A stretch of 64,000 nt of DNA, from assembly GCA_036768485.1 (NCBI GenBank), contig JAVLUZ010000208.1:109501-173500 (forward strand), read 5' to 3'. Below the pieces are notes generated by a model. The model did no database searches. It was given only the letters and a program-made list of their open reading frames with translations, and had not been told where the DNA came from. Shown here piece after piece: positions 48,301 through 58,100 of the stretch. This DNA comes from Mermis nigrescens (lineage: Eukaryota; Nematoda; Enoplea; Mermithida; Mermithidae). Made by a program: the position numbers and the translations under genes. The first letter of the stretch is position 1; every line of letters begins with the position of its first letter.

Positions 48301-51300
48301 TCGATTTTTTTGTATTCGGTAAAGATTTTTCCCGATGTACAGGGTGTCCCAGATAACTATTCGCGATTTCGTTTTATCCTAGCTTTTGATTCTGTATGAA
48401 TTTTGTTTAAACTTCAGCAAAATATAGCAACAACATTAGAATTTATTGTGACAAAATTTTATATTTATTACTAAAGTTTTAGACCTCAACATGAGCACCA
48501 CCATTTTCAACAATTTTGTACAGTCTTTCACGATAATCCAACAAAGTTTTCATTCTCATTTCATACGTGATTTCATCTAATGCCGCAATAATTCGATTTT
48601 TCAATTCGTCGATAGTTGCAGATCGTGTGGTGTAAACTTTGGATTTTATAAATCCCCAGAGGAAAAAATTGCAGGAGGTCAAATCAGGCGATCGTGGTGG
48701 CCATGGCATCGTAGGTGATCCGCGATCCATCCATCGATTAGGAAAGCTATCATAAAGCCTAATTGCGAACATTTCTACCTCAATGTGGTGGAGCTCCGTC
48801 TTGCATAAAAGTGATATCATTTTGAATTTGGCGGCTTTCCAATTTCAGGATAAAATTGGGTCTTCAGCATTTCTAAGTAGCGTTCACTGTTGACAGTCTC
48901 ATCAAAGAAATAAGGATCACCTGCGATGCCATGGCCACCACGATCGCCTGATTTGACCCCTTGCGATTTTTTCCTCTGGGGATTTACCAAATCCAAAGTT
49001 TACACCAAACGACCTGCAACCATCGACGAATTGAACAATCGAATTATTGCGGCATTTGATGAAATCACGTATGAAATGAGAATGAAAACTTTGTTGGAAT
49101 ATCGTGAAAGATTGTACGAAATTGTTGGAGATGGTGGTGCTCATCTTGAGGTCTAAAAATTCAGTAATGAATATAAAATGTTGTCACCATAAATTCTAAT
49201 GTTGTTGCTATATTTTGCTGAAGTTTAAACAAAATTCATTCAGAATTACAAAAACTAGGATAAAACGAAATCGCGAATAGTTAGCTGGGACACCCTGTAC
49301 AAGGACTTTTTGGGACCGTCTTTGTACATGGACAAAGATTTTTTGGGAAAATAAAATTGTAAAAAGGTCCGAAATTCTCAAGCGTGTTTATATCTTTATA
49401 ATGGCACGAAATTTTATTTTAGATAAAATGCACTACCAAAGGTCGAAAAAGCCCAATTTTCCGCATTGAAAGCGCTACCGTACATAGATTACTTTAATAG
49501 CCAAAAAAGTGACAAAAACACTGGGGGTCAAAAATTGAGCTTCTTTTGGTCAAATGATCTTAAAACCGGTATAATCATTAAATTAGCGTTAAAACTACGT
49601 TCCTACACAGTCTCAGGTCAATTTGAAGCACTTTTAAAGAAAAAAATTTTTAATTCTCATCCGTTTTAGCCTTCATTTTGCCTAATTTTTCCCGCAAAAA
49701 TTTTCCACTTTTATATTCTGGGGGATCTGGACCCCGAACCCCTCACGTGCACGACTGCTTCGAACATGCTACGAGATGACTTATTTCAGGCGTTTAAACC
49801 GTGCGCCTATGTTTCACGTCGATTAAGTTTTACGTTGTTTTACGAAATTATGTCAGCTACGCGAAAAACTTGCTAACTATGAATCATTAGGACTTACCTA
49901 AATACCGGAATTTCGTATTTAATAAATAATAACAAGTAATTGCGTGGATTAACTTTTTTGCAAAAAAACTGACGGCTTCTTAGCTGTTGAAAAATGACTC
50001 AAACGCTAAAAAATCAAAAAAAGATAAATCTTTTCGCACTATCATCTCCCAGAAACACGCAAGAAGATTATCTGAAAAGCATTTAAAAATCCAAACAAAT
50101 TGCAAATACATATAATATAAAGGGGCGGATTCAGGGGGAGGGGCGGGGTGACGGCCGCCCCCATCAGTGGCCCGAAATAGTGCGCAAAATTAAGGATTTT
50201 TGAGCGATTTTCGGGTTAAAACGACTAATTTTTCCGCCCAAGTCAGGGTTCCGCCCCCCCCCCATTAGGGAAATCCTGGATCCGCCACTGATAATATGCA
50301 TATGCATCTTTTAACCGTTCCTCCAATGTCTTTTTATTTCGTCATTATGTGATCCGTAGACTGTTTGACCTTTGACCTTCAACTTGCATCTAATCTGCAA
50401 TACTTTATATAATTGCGCGAAAATATTCAACGTACAACATATTATCGTCAGCCGTTTTGACGTTTCTCAATTTGCGATTTTGCATGAAAGATTCTTTCTT
50501 AACGTCGGTCGCCAATCGATTGCCGCTGATATCTAAAGTCTCCAAAGCCTGCAACATTGATACGTCGGGAATAGCAGTTAGCTTGTTATTGGCCAAATTT
50601 AGGTTTTCTAGCGATTCCTCAAGACCCAAAAATGCTCTTGGACTGATCTGCAACAAATGCCTAAATTATTCTTGCGCCTAAGTCAGGAAAATATAATCTC
50701 ACACAACAAGCGGGCTTGCATGCACGGCGTGGGAAATCTAGGCGAGTGAAACCAAAAAAATTTCTCTATAATTCATTTTTGGGCTCAAAAAGGGTAGGTG
50801 AGCGTCTGAAACACCATTTATGCATACTCCTGTGCATTTTTTCGTTTTATATGAGAAAAAATTTAAAAAAAGAATTGCACTTAAAAAAATTAATATTCGG
50901 TGTGAACAGCTGAAAGTTTGACATTTTGAAAAACAGACTTTCTTCAGCAATTCTGTGTGGGAAATTCTAGAAAGAAGGAGTAAAAAATTTTTCTGGGGGT
51001 GGACTTATTTTAGGGTGTTTCCCACATTTTTAAGAGGTAATACACAGAATTTAAATAGTAAAGAAAAATACACGAATAAAACACTTATTTCTCTAATTCT
51101 GGGCGAAAGAGAAGCAAGTTTTAAAAGCTAAGTTATATTATCAGTACTAAATATACAAAGTTTTGTACAGTATACTAATAGTATGCTATTGATATTGTTA
51201 TGATATCCGAACATGTTCTTGGGGGATGGCGGTTTCGACCCCGCAGAATGGCAACTGACCTCGCGCTAAATGGCCGCGACCACCTCATCAGAATTGTCGA

Positions 51301-53540
51301 TTTTTGTAAAAATTTTAAAAAGTGCGCCTTTCCATGCGTTTTTAGTCCTTTTTTGGCTTAAAACTCTGGAATTTTCAGCGCTTCTCGCCGTGCAAACATT
51401 TTTTGACTATATTTTGTTCAACTTACTCGATTTTTTTCATTTCTCAAAATTTTTTCATGTACTATGTTCTAGAAAGAGCGGACATTGTCTGAAGCGTCAA
51501 AAAGCATTGTTTTTGGCATGTACCCATCGTCTTTTAGCCCAAATAAGGCACTTTTTAACAATTTTTCGGGTCTGACTTTACCCTCACCAGAATTTGGTAC
51601 TTGCACAGAATAGTAACTATTATGACGTCATCAGACAAACCAATGCGTGTATTCTGACCTAAGTGGGAGTGATTCCGACCTAAGCGGGAGCGATACTGAC
51701 CTAAGCGGGAATACTACCATGTAGTCTGTTTAACATAAGTTTGGGCATAAATTTTAAGAATTCGTTTGAACATAAGCCGACGGATTACGATAATTATCTA
51801 TCAAATCAATGCTATAATCGTAATCTGTCAGTTTATTGTCAGAGTTTTTGAAATTTATGCTCAAACTAGTATCAAACAGACTATAAGCCTATGCCTAAGA
51901 AAAATCAAGAAGTTTGAAAAAAATCAATAAGCGTTGTGTTGTGACTATATTTTGCACAACAGCAGTTACTATTCTGTATAAGTGCCCAGAATTTTAATGC
52001 TGTAACTGTATGATGATTTCCCAACTGACTGAATTGCATTAGGTATGCACTATATTATTTCAAAAAATCCTAGAGTACGATTATCACTGCATCATGCATT
52101 TCGCGACATTCTATACGATTACTCTTTTGCCAACAAACTTGGTTCAAAGCGACACTTATGTACCCAATACAGATTATAGTGACTTTAAGTTCAGAAATTT
52201 TTCGAAAAAATCGAGATTTTGCGGGACCTTTTCGTGAAACAATTCGTTTATGTGTTAAATTCAGAATGTTAAGCGAAAATCTGGTATGAAGCATTAGAAA
52301 GTCAGTGAAACTCACTTTTTCTGTATTTCTGAACTGATATTCAATATTAACAACCCTATTGAGGTATTTAAACCTAAGCGCTAAAAATTCTAGAAAATTC
52401 CGTGAAAAACTGGAGCTGGTGATAAAATCCCTACATTTTCTAACCCAAAACCTAAGCGAGAGACGTTAAATTTTCGAAAAGAAAAAACTAATGGCACTTC
52501 TGCAGAATAGTATTGTGTAAGTGTTTTCAAAATAATGTGCTTCATTTTTATCATTGGGCTTATCTGGCATTATCTATTTGTGCATTATCCACTTTTTGAT
52601 AGTAGAGAGGCCATCAGCCTATAAGAAATGAACTAAAGAACGTGTGTGTAGAATACGGTGCAAAGAGCAAATTTTTATGGCTTCAGAAGATTTTTTAGTT
52701 GTGCTTTTTAGAATTGGCAACCGTTGCATAGGCCTGAATCAAAAACGTTTTTGGCAAAAGCATTTGCTTATCCGTATTGAATACGTCAAAACAATTTAAT
52801 TTATTATAGCAGAAAAATAGCCTCAGATTCTTCAAACTCTAGTTTTTTAAATAAGTATCGAAAATATGATAATCTATGACTATCAATCACAGTTTGCGCA
52901 AAGACTATCCTGGCAATTTTAAGCTGCGTGAATTCCCGGAACTTCCAGCCAGGTTCGTGCTCTACAAATATTTTCATTTCCCTCTGAGGCATTATTTTCA
53001 TAAATGGGCAGCAACCAAATTCTGGAGGTCTAATAGGGCCAAATTGTCAAAAATAGCACCGAAAATTTAATCCTGTTGTCTATCGATTTGGGGGTTCGCA
53101 GATTCGTAAGGCTCAGACCATAGATGGGCAGCAGCAATTATTCTGCGGAATCTATCGATTTTTTTGAGAGCCTTTTAATTTTTTGGGGGTTAAGACGCCC
53201 GCCCATGTGTGCTTACGTCTGTGATCTCGTTTCTGGACAAATCCAAGCGTCGAACAACCAATTCGGAGAACAATTTGCCGGGCACTTTTTCCAGTTCGGC
53301 GTTGCCATGTATTTCCAACGATCTGATTGGCGTGTGAGCCGTTCTGAGCTCGTGAATTAAGGGGTGCAGGTCGGTTTTGGAGCAATCCAAGTCCAATTCG
53401 TTGTCAGTCACTTGACATTTCGTTGAACAAACCAACTCCAAATTTCGTGGGCAAGGAAACGAAATCGGTAAAGTCATATCCCTGCTTCGGTCAATTAGCC
53501 AAAATGTGATGACGTAAAACAAAATATTGTTGCAATGCAT
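33371..53540 (-). CDS. Leucine-rich-repeat single-pass membrane protein, about ten exons
   Basis: Exons: 53540-53217, 50647-50504 (or to 50432), 47987-47763, 47031-46988, 44794-44604, 43195-43073, 39846-39648, 38176-38018, 36087-35801, 33588-33371 (stop TAA). All junctions keep one frame, giving about 640-660 aa. Exon 1 encodes a signal peptide (MHCNNILFYVITFWLI) and a cysteine-containing cap, then LRRs that run across the first junction (LDLSRNEITD / ISPRAFLGL). Exon 2 up to GAC at 50504 is exactly 48 codons, two LRRs. Exons 3-8 encode a helical, Pro/Ala/Leu-rich linker with repeated PPEI/PPEL/PTEL motifs. Exon 9 carries one transmembrane helix (LVLYTCLGFGFIGLLTIILVIFLCY) followed by KQRRDKRR; the last exon is a 71-aa tail. 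Strong donors follow exons 1, 5, 7 and 8 (GTAAGC, GTAAGC, GTGAGG, GTATGT), and the last acceptor (TTTTTGTTTTATAG) is excellent. The exon 2-3 link and exon 4 are least certain; further LRR exons could be missing. If exons 1-2 are a separate gene, the rest lacks a start. Ligand and function are unknown. Confidence 0.62.
35432..35700 (+). mobile_element. CATACGTGGGC-family MITE beside the TM exon
   Basis: This 269-bp copy has perfect duplications GTGCTAAC (35424-35431, 35701-35708). It begins about 100 bp past the donor of the transmembrane exon of the LRR gene; the open frame continuing from that exon into the MITE is intron read-through and not protein. Confidence 0.9.
36178..36630. repeat. 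ATACATGTAACAGTGGG repeat followed by a reversed MITE fragment
   Basis: 36178-36395 resembles the ATACATGTAACAGGGGG family; 36400-36625 is a CATACGTGGGC-family copy in reverse with only its right terminus (GCTGCCCACCTATA) intact. Confidence 0.6.
36905..37350 (+). repeat. GTACATGTAC-family repeat
   Basis: A near-complete copy: AAGGTCCGTTTGTACATGTAC, two GGCGC-type hairpins (37108, 37199), TCTTTGTACATGTACAAAGACGG, and CTTTGCCGAATACAAAAAAAACCGTG. Confidence 0.85.
38978..39246 (+). mobile_element. CATACGTGGGC-family MITE, reference copy
   Basis: 269 bp with termini CATACGTGGGC...GCCCAGGTGTG and perfect 8-bp duplications GAGCAGAC (38970-38977, 39247-39254). It is almost identical in body to 35432-35700. 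Confidence 0.92.
41076..41093. repeat. Perfect 18-bp palindrome GTCGGCGATATCGCCGAC
   Basis: This self-complementary site recurs in diverged form at about 41160 and in a cluster at 42955-43035 (GATATCGGCGACATCGCC). Its position at one end of a stretch that finishes in similar motifs suggests element termini. Confidence 0.6.
41586..42639. mobile_element. Element with CAGAGGCGTAGCCAGG termini
   Basis: The left end is CAGAGGCGTAGCCAGGATTTT and the right end CCTGGCTACGCCATTG, inverted relative to each other, with A-rich flanks (AAAAAAAT/AAAAAAAA). The 1.05-kb interior has loose internal repeats (GAAATTGGGATCTTTGAC-like) and no transposase. Confidence 0.65.
44162..44351 (+). mobile_element. CAGTGGCGGAT-family hAT-type MITE
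   Basis: 190 bp, termini CAGTGGCGGATCCAGG...AAATCCGCCCCTG, perfect 8-bp duplications ATTGCAGT (44154-44161, 44352-44359). Confidence 0.92.
44803..44963. mobile_element. pogo/Tc1-type MITE abutting an exon acceptor
   Basis: The termini TTGCAAACCCCGGATAAT and ATTATCCGGGCTAGACTG are inverted relative to each other (share CCCGGATAAT) and flanked by TA on both sides. On the minus strand its end lies about 8 bp upstream of the predicted acceptor of LRR-gene exon 44794-44604. Confidence 0.65.
46210..46482 (+). mobile_element. CATACGTGGGC-family MITE, diverged flanks
   Basis: It starts CATAGGTGGGCAGCACC and ends CACGCCCATGTGTG; the flanking sequences match only loosely, so it is older than its relatives. 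Confidence 0.75.
46535..46955 (-). repeat. GTACATGTAC-family repeat, reversed
   Basis: GTATTCTGCAAAGATTT...TTGTACATGTACAAAGAT, then a GGCGCTTCGCAGCCG hairpin and CATCTTTGTACATGTACAAAGGG in the reverse order of the copy at 36905. Confidence 0.8.
48479..48820 (-). pseudogene. Tc1/mariner transposase remnant, left arm
   Basis: The C-terminal half of a DDxD transposase: QDGAPPH in an adjacent frame holds one catalytic Asp, RSPDLT holds the other. A stop/frameshift falls right after QDGAPPH, so no functional enzyme is encoded. Confidence 0.85.
48926..49156 (+). pseudogene. Tc1/mariner transposase remnant, right arm
   Basis: An inverted copy of the left-arm C-terminus, starting MPWPPRSPDLTPCDFFLWGF, lacking everything upstream. 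Differences from the left arm (e.g. DYRERLYKIV against EYRERLYEIV) show the arms have diverged independently since they arose, or came from two copies. Confidence 0.85.
50120..50290 (-). mobile_element. CAGTGGCGGAT-family hAT-type MITE, reversed
   Basis: 171 bp, from AAGGGGCGGATTCAGG to TCCTGGATCCGCCACTG, flanked by ATAATATA/ATAATATG (7 of 8). Confidence 0.88.
51723..51888. mobile_element. TAGTCTGTTT MITE
   Basis: The ends GTAGTCTGTTT and AAACAGACTATA are inverted, with TA at each side. The interior has TTTTAAGAATTCG and CGTAATCTGTCAG blocks shared with 63248-63415; a shorter copy lies at 60836-60932. Confidence 0.75.
52320..53000. other. LRR-gene intron without recognisable elements
   Basis: AT-rich unique sequence inside the first intron of the LRR gene. 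Short open frames occur on both strands, but none is bounded by convincing splice sites. Confidence 0.4.
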
Positions 53541-54341
53541 AATGAAATCCTGTCGAATTGTCGATGAAATGCGCTCCTTTGCCAAAATATTCGAAATTTA
53601 GTCGAAAAACGCCCTGCGGCTTTGACGCATCTAAAGGAAATAACTTGGACAATTATTTCAGTGTCCGAAACAGCTGATGTCTCGTTTATTTATTTGTCGC
53701 ATAAAACCGTCAAAAAAATTTGCATAACGCTGTCTACATTACAGTTTTGTGCATTAGAAAAACGAGCTGGATTGCTGTACAAAAGTGCATTTTTTCTACG
53801 CACCTTGCCCGGAGTGCATTCATTTATTTCTACAAATTAGATCGTGAACTAAATGCTACAGAGAATTTAGTTTTGCACACTCTTCCTTCATTCATAGTGG
53901 TGAATATTAAATCTCGAATTTTATTAACAAGCAAATAAATTATCTTTGTCGTCGAATTCCTGAAAATTAGTATAGATTGCATCATGCTCGAAATTTGATA
54001 ACGCCTTGTTGTGACATATGTAATACAAAAGAAGTCGTATCGTGCCATGCTCAATTTCCCTCTTTCTTTTTCAAGCAAACTTAAGTTCTGTTTTAAAATA
54101 TTGCAACTTGTAAACAGAGGAGCTTCTTAAACATCAAGTCAAACTTTTTTAGAAAGCAAGATAAAGCATGGAAAAATCACAAGTCTGTCGTATTTTTATT
54201 CAAAAAATCTCAATTTTCTGTCTTTGACGTCACATCCGAGGTTCGTTTGGTAAATATGTACATATTTTCAGTTGGTTTTTTTATTCGTAGTCCGTACAAG
54301 TTTTAGATTTCAATAATTTTTACTTACAACTTTCTGCATTC

Positions 54342-54605
54342 TGAGAGAATTGGCAATCCCTCTTACGATGTATCCATGCATGAAATAGACTTTGGTGTTT
54401 ATGTCTCTGCTATCAATATTTGAAATTGTTAGAAAGGCTGTCAAAGAAGTTGGAATTTCAACAATTCCACTCCTAAATGCCATCTTGTTGAAAGCTTCGC
54501 TTCGCGCCTGGATCCACGTTTTTGATGAATGAAGCTGAAAAAGCGCTTCAGCGTTTTCTTGTTCGCATACGACTTTCCGTAATTTGAAGTTTGGAGGGTC
54601 TCTAG
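54342..54605 (-). other. Possible exon or 5' leader between two genes
   Basis: An open frame of about 85 codons free of obvious repeat ends at a consensus donor, AAAGTT|GTAAGTAAAA. It lies just upstream of the LRR gene start, so it could be that gene's 5' leader or a coding exon of an unassembled gene. Its upstream part (54610-54700) is a dispersed repeat. No family is recognised. Confidence 0.25.
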
Positions 54606-55159
54606 AGACGCCCAGAATGGAAAATGATTTTTTCAGGAAAATAAGGTAAGATGAAGGCTGAAAATTTTCTTCAAAAGTGCTCGAAATTAACCACAAGCTG
54701 TGGAATAACGTGCATACCTATATTTTTATAGTTTTAAAGCTATACCCTTAATACCAGTTTTTGAGGTCATTTTGGCCCAAAAAAGCTCATCTTTTGACTC
54801 CCGCCCAAATCGATCCCCCTCTTACCCAGATCAGCCATGCTATGCAGCCACAGATGCTGTAGAGATCTATGCAGATTGTGTCCAAGATTCAAAGAAGTGT
54901 TGCGTAGTTGCGCGACAGTACATGCATGCTATTTAGACGAAATAACGTTGCAAGCATTATTCTAAATCGATTGATCAGCATTAGTGCATATAAAAATATC
55001 GAAAAAGCGAGATAACCACATACTTAATCGGCGAGATATGAAACAAAAGATTTCTTATTCCAAATATTTATACATATGCGAAGCGCATTGTTTCTATCAA
55101 AATGTTACAGTTGATAGGGAAATATCGTGCCGAGGAACCAAAGCATGTTCATAGTCTCA

Positions 55160-58100
55160 TCAAATAACCTTTTGTCCCACCAATGGCCGTGTGGTGGCTT
55201 TGGTTTGAGGACCAGAAGTCGTGGTGACTTTGCTATCAACAGTAAAAGCCGTAGCTTCGGATTTAGTTTGGACAATAGCAGGTTTGGCTTTCTTTTTAAG
55301 TTTAGTCACACCAGCAGCTTTGACGGGCCTTTTAGGCACTTTTGTGGCTGTTGAGGCCATTGAAGTCTTTGCCGCTCGATTATATTCTGCTAGTCTTGAA
55401 ATAAATTTCAGATAATACCTATCATAAGTAGAAGTGAATAAAACAGACAAATGTAAATAAAAGTACTTGAATGACTGGTGAGGTGGTGATATATGTAAAA
55501 AATAATCCTAAACAGAAATTTTGCTGAAAACAAATGTAAAAACTATAGCTCGAGAATACAAGGTGGGGTTTGTCTAATCGCTCGGAATCCAAAAGACCCC
55601 ATAGAATTCGAAAGACCTCGGAATTAAATTTTTAGAGAGAAATTTTGATTTTTTCCGCGATGTTTCAATTTAAATGGGTAGATCTGGATGAAAAAGGTCG
55701 AAGAATATTTCTCTTACCATAACCATCGATGTCTAAGAACTTTTAACCTTCAAAATTTTTGGAACCTTTGCCAAGCCCCAAATTTGGCACTACTCGTATA
55801 CGAATTCAAGCTCGAGCATTACTAAAATTTAGCGACTTATTAAAAGAAACCAATTAAGTGCGACGATCTAGAGCCATAACACAACCGCGAATAACAGACA
55901 TTTTCTTACCGTTTTCGGTATCGCCTCCGACGAAAAACGACTATCCCAATCGCCAGCCCAAGCATAACAAGAATAGCCGATAGAATGCTAATAACAATAA
56001 GAATGATCGTTGCTAAAGATAGACCAGTTTCGCCGAATGATTCCACGACATAAGAATCAATTGAGGCCGCAACAGTTACGTCGTTCACCTATGCAAATCA
56101 GTACCTACATTTAAAGCTACGAGTATGATTACTTAAGATGTACAGCATGGCCGATCTGGGAGTCAGCCGATCGGGAGATGAGAAATTGAGTTTTTTCTGG
56201 CAATAATAACCTCAAAAACTGTTACAAATGCTAAAATATCGTTAAAACTATTCTAGAGTTTCTAGTCAATTTCAAGCACATATGAAGAAAACCTTCCTAT
56301 TTCATGTATTTTTGATCTTCAATGTCTCATTTTCCCGAGAAAATTTCCCATTTTTCCATTCTAGGGGAATCTAGACCATAGACGCACAGCATGGCCGATC
56401 TGGGGGAAAAGGCGGACAGCCGGTCTGTGGAGACGAGGGATCAGAAGTTATACTTTTTTGGCTTTAAATGACCTCAAAAAGTGGTATAAACGCTAAAATA
56501 GCCCTAAAACTACATTACTACTTTCTGGTCATTTCAAAGCGCTTTTAAAGAAAATTTTCAATTTTATCCATCTGATGCCATCATTTTGCCTCATTTTTCA
56601 GACAAAATTTTCCATTTTCCATCCTGGGGGTCCAGACCCCAACCCCCCGCCATGAATGCATGTCTGGTCTAGACCCCTGCAAACCCCCTGCATGTTTGAC
56701 TATAACTATACATGGTCTTTGGAGTTGACCCCCCTATTCCTCAGAAAGGTTTTCACCTCTAGAGTTCGCGATGAATTTTCGCCCTCTTGCGACATAAAGT
56801 CATTTTTGACCATATTCTATTCAATTTACTCACATGTTTTCTTAGTATTTTGAAATTTTTTGTTTTTTACGTTCTAGAAAAATAGAGCTTTTTTGCCCCA
56901 TTCCACCGTTTTTGAGTCCAACAAAGGCAATTAGAAATATATTTTGTCTACACCCCACATAATTTCCAAGCTGCTCACGTCTGATGAGAATCATAGGTTT
57001 TCTATTCCCATACATCATGCATAGAACATGCACTTGTGTTAAGGAGAACTCCCAGAAGTTTTCTGGGCAAGTGTAATACTACTCGAGATTATGCTTAATC
57101 GTTCGATCAATTATACTTATAGGCACACCTGGGCGTGGGGGTTTGGGGGGTATGCACCCCCCCAGAAACGTCAAAATACCCCCCCCCCCCCCCAGAAATC
57201 AAAATACCCCCCCTCAGAATTCAATTTTTGAAAATTTTTTTCGGTTTTTTCGCAATTTTTTGATGCCAATGGATAGTGCTTGATGAGAAACGTCGAAAAA
57301 TGGTGTTTTTATCGCCCTACCACCATTTTTAAGGCCATTTTTTGACCTTCAAAAAATCTTGCACCCCCCAGAATTTTCTTGCTGCCCACGTATGCTTATA
57401 GGTCAGAAAATGAATCGCACATCTGGATATAATTTTGGAGGGCGTGAGGAATAATAGAGCGTCATAAAATTTATTGCGCCAAAACTCGAAAGATGTACTT
57501 TAAGGAGGAAAGCCCTCGATTTAGAACAAACTTCTCCATCTTACAAAATTTCACCAAACAATCAAACAAACATTGGACTACACTCTTGCAAAGTTTCAAT
57601 TGCTAATTTTAAGTATACTTTACCTTATACATTCTTAATGATGTACCCTTCACCCTGTATATTATCTAATTAAAAGTTATTTCTTGGAAACACTGAACGA
57701 ATAATTCAGAAACCATTTTTGGCTGACTTTGTCCTGAATACGAAAAAGAAAGAAGCAAAATTCCATAGAAAATAAGCAAAATGATTCGGAATGGAGTGAA
57801 TAAAATTAAAACTTTTAACAAAGGTGATTATGCCAACAACATGTTAACAATTTTTAAGGAATAATTTAAATAGGTAGTTCTAAAAGTTTCGGGGTTATTT
57901 TTTTGGAAATTTTCTGAATTACTTAAAGTTTGAAATTTTATATACTTGTATGCATGCACACGAGTACAAACAGAGTCGAATACTATGAACAAACATATAA
58001 CGATCAGAATAAGTGCAATTTTTCAAATTCAAAACCTGTCGCTTGCGTTTATTTTGCACTTGATTTGAATTTATCGCGATTTTCCTGTGATAGCTGCTCC

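Larger units (their letters stand above)
48340..49297. mobile_element. Tc1/mariner-superfamily element rearranged into a 958-bp palindrome
   Basis: The termini CAGGGTGTCCCAG/CTGGGACACCCTG have TA on each side (48338-48339, 49298-49299). The two ~370-bp arms are inverted copies of the transposase 3' end: minus-strand 48820-48479 and plus-strand 48926-49156 both encode MPWPPRSPDLT and FFLWGF, then an IDELKNRIIAA-type tail ending HVEV/HLEV. The 210-bp spacer adds upstream transposase (DETVNSERYLEMLKTQFYPE; FMQDGAPPH with a stop after it) only in minus orientation. It is inserted in a GTACATGTAC repeat (48305-48337 and 49300-49440). Confidence 0.9.

Noticed and set aside
48917..49144. Minus-strand frame opposite the right transposase arm
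   Set aside because: Antisense shadow of the transposase remnant; the same happens wherever the inverted arms are read backwards.
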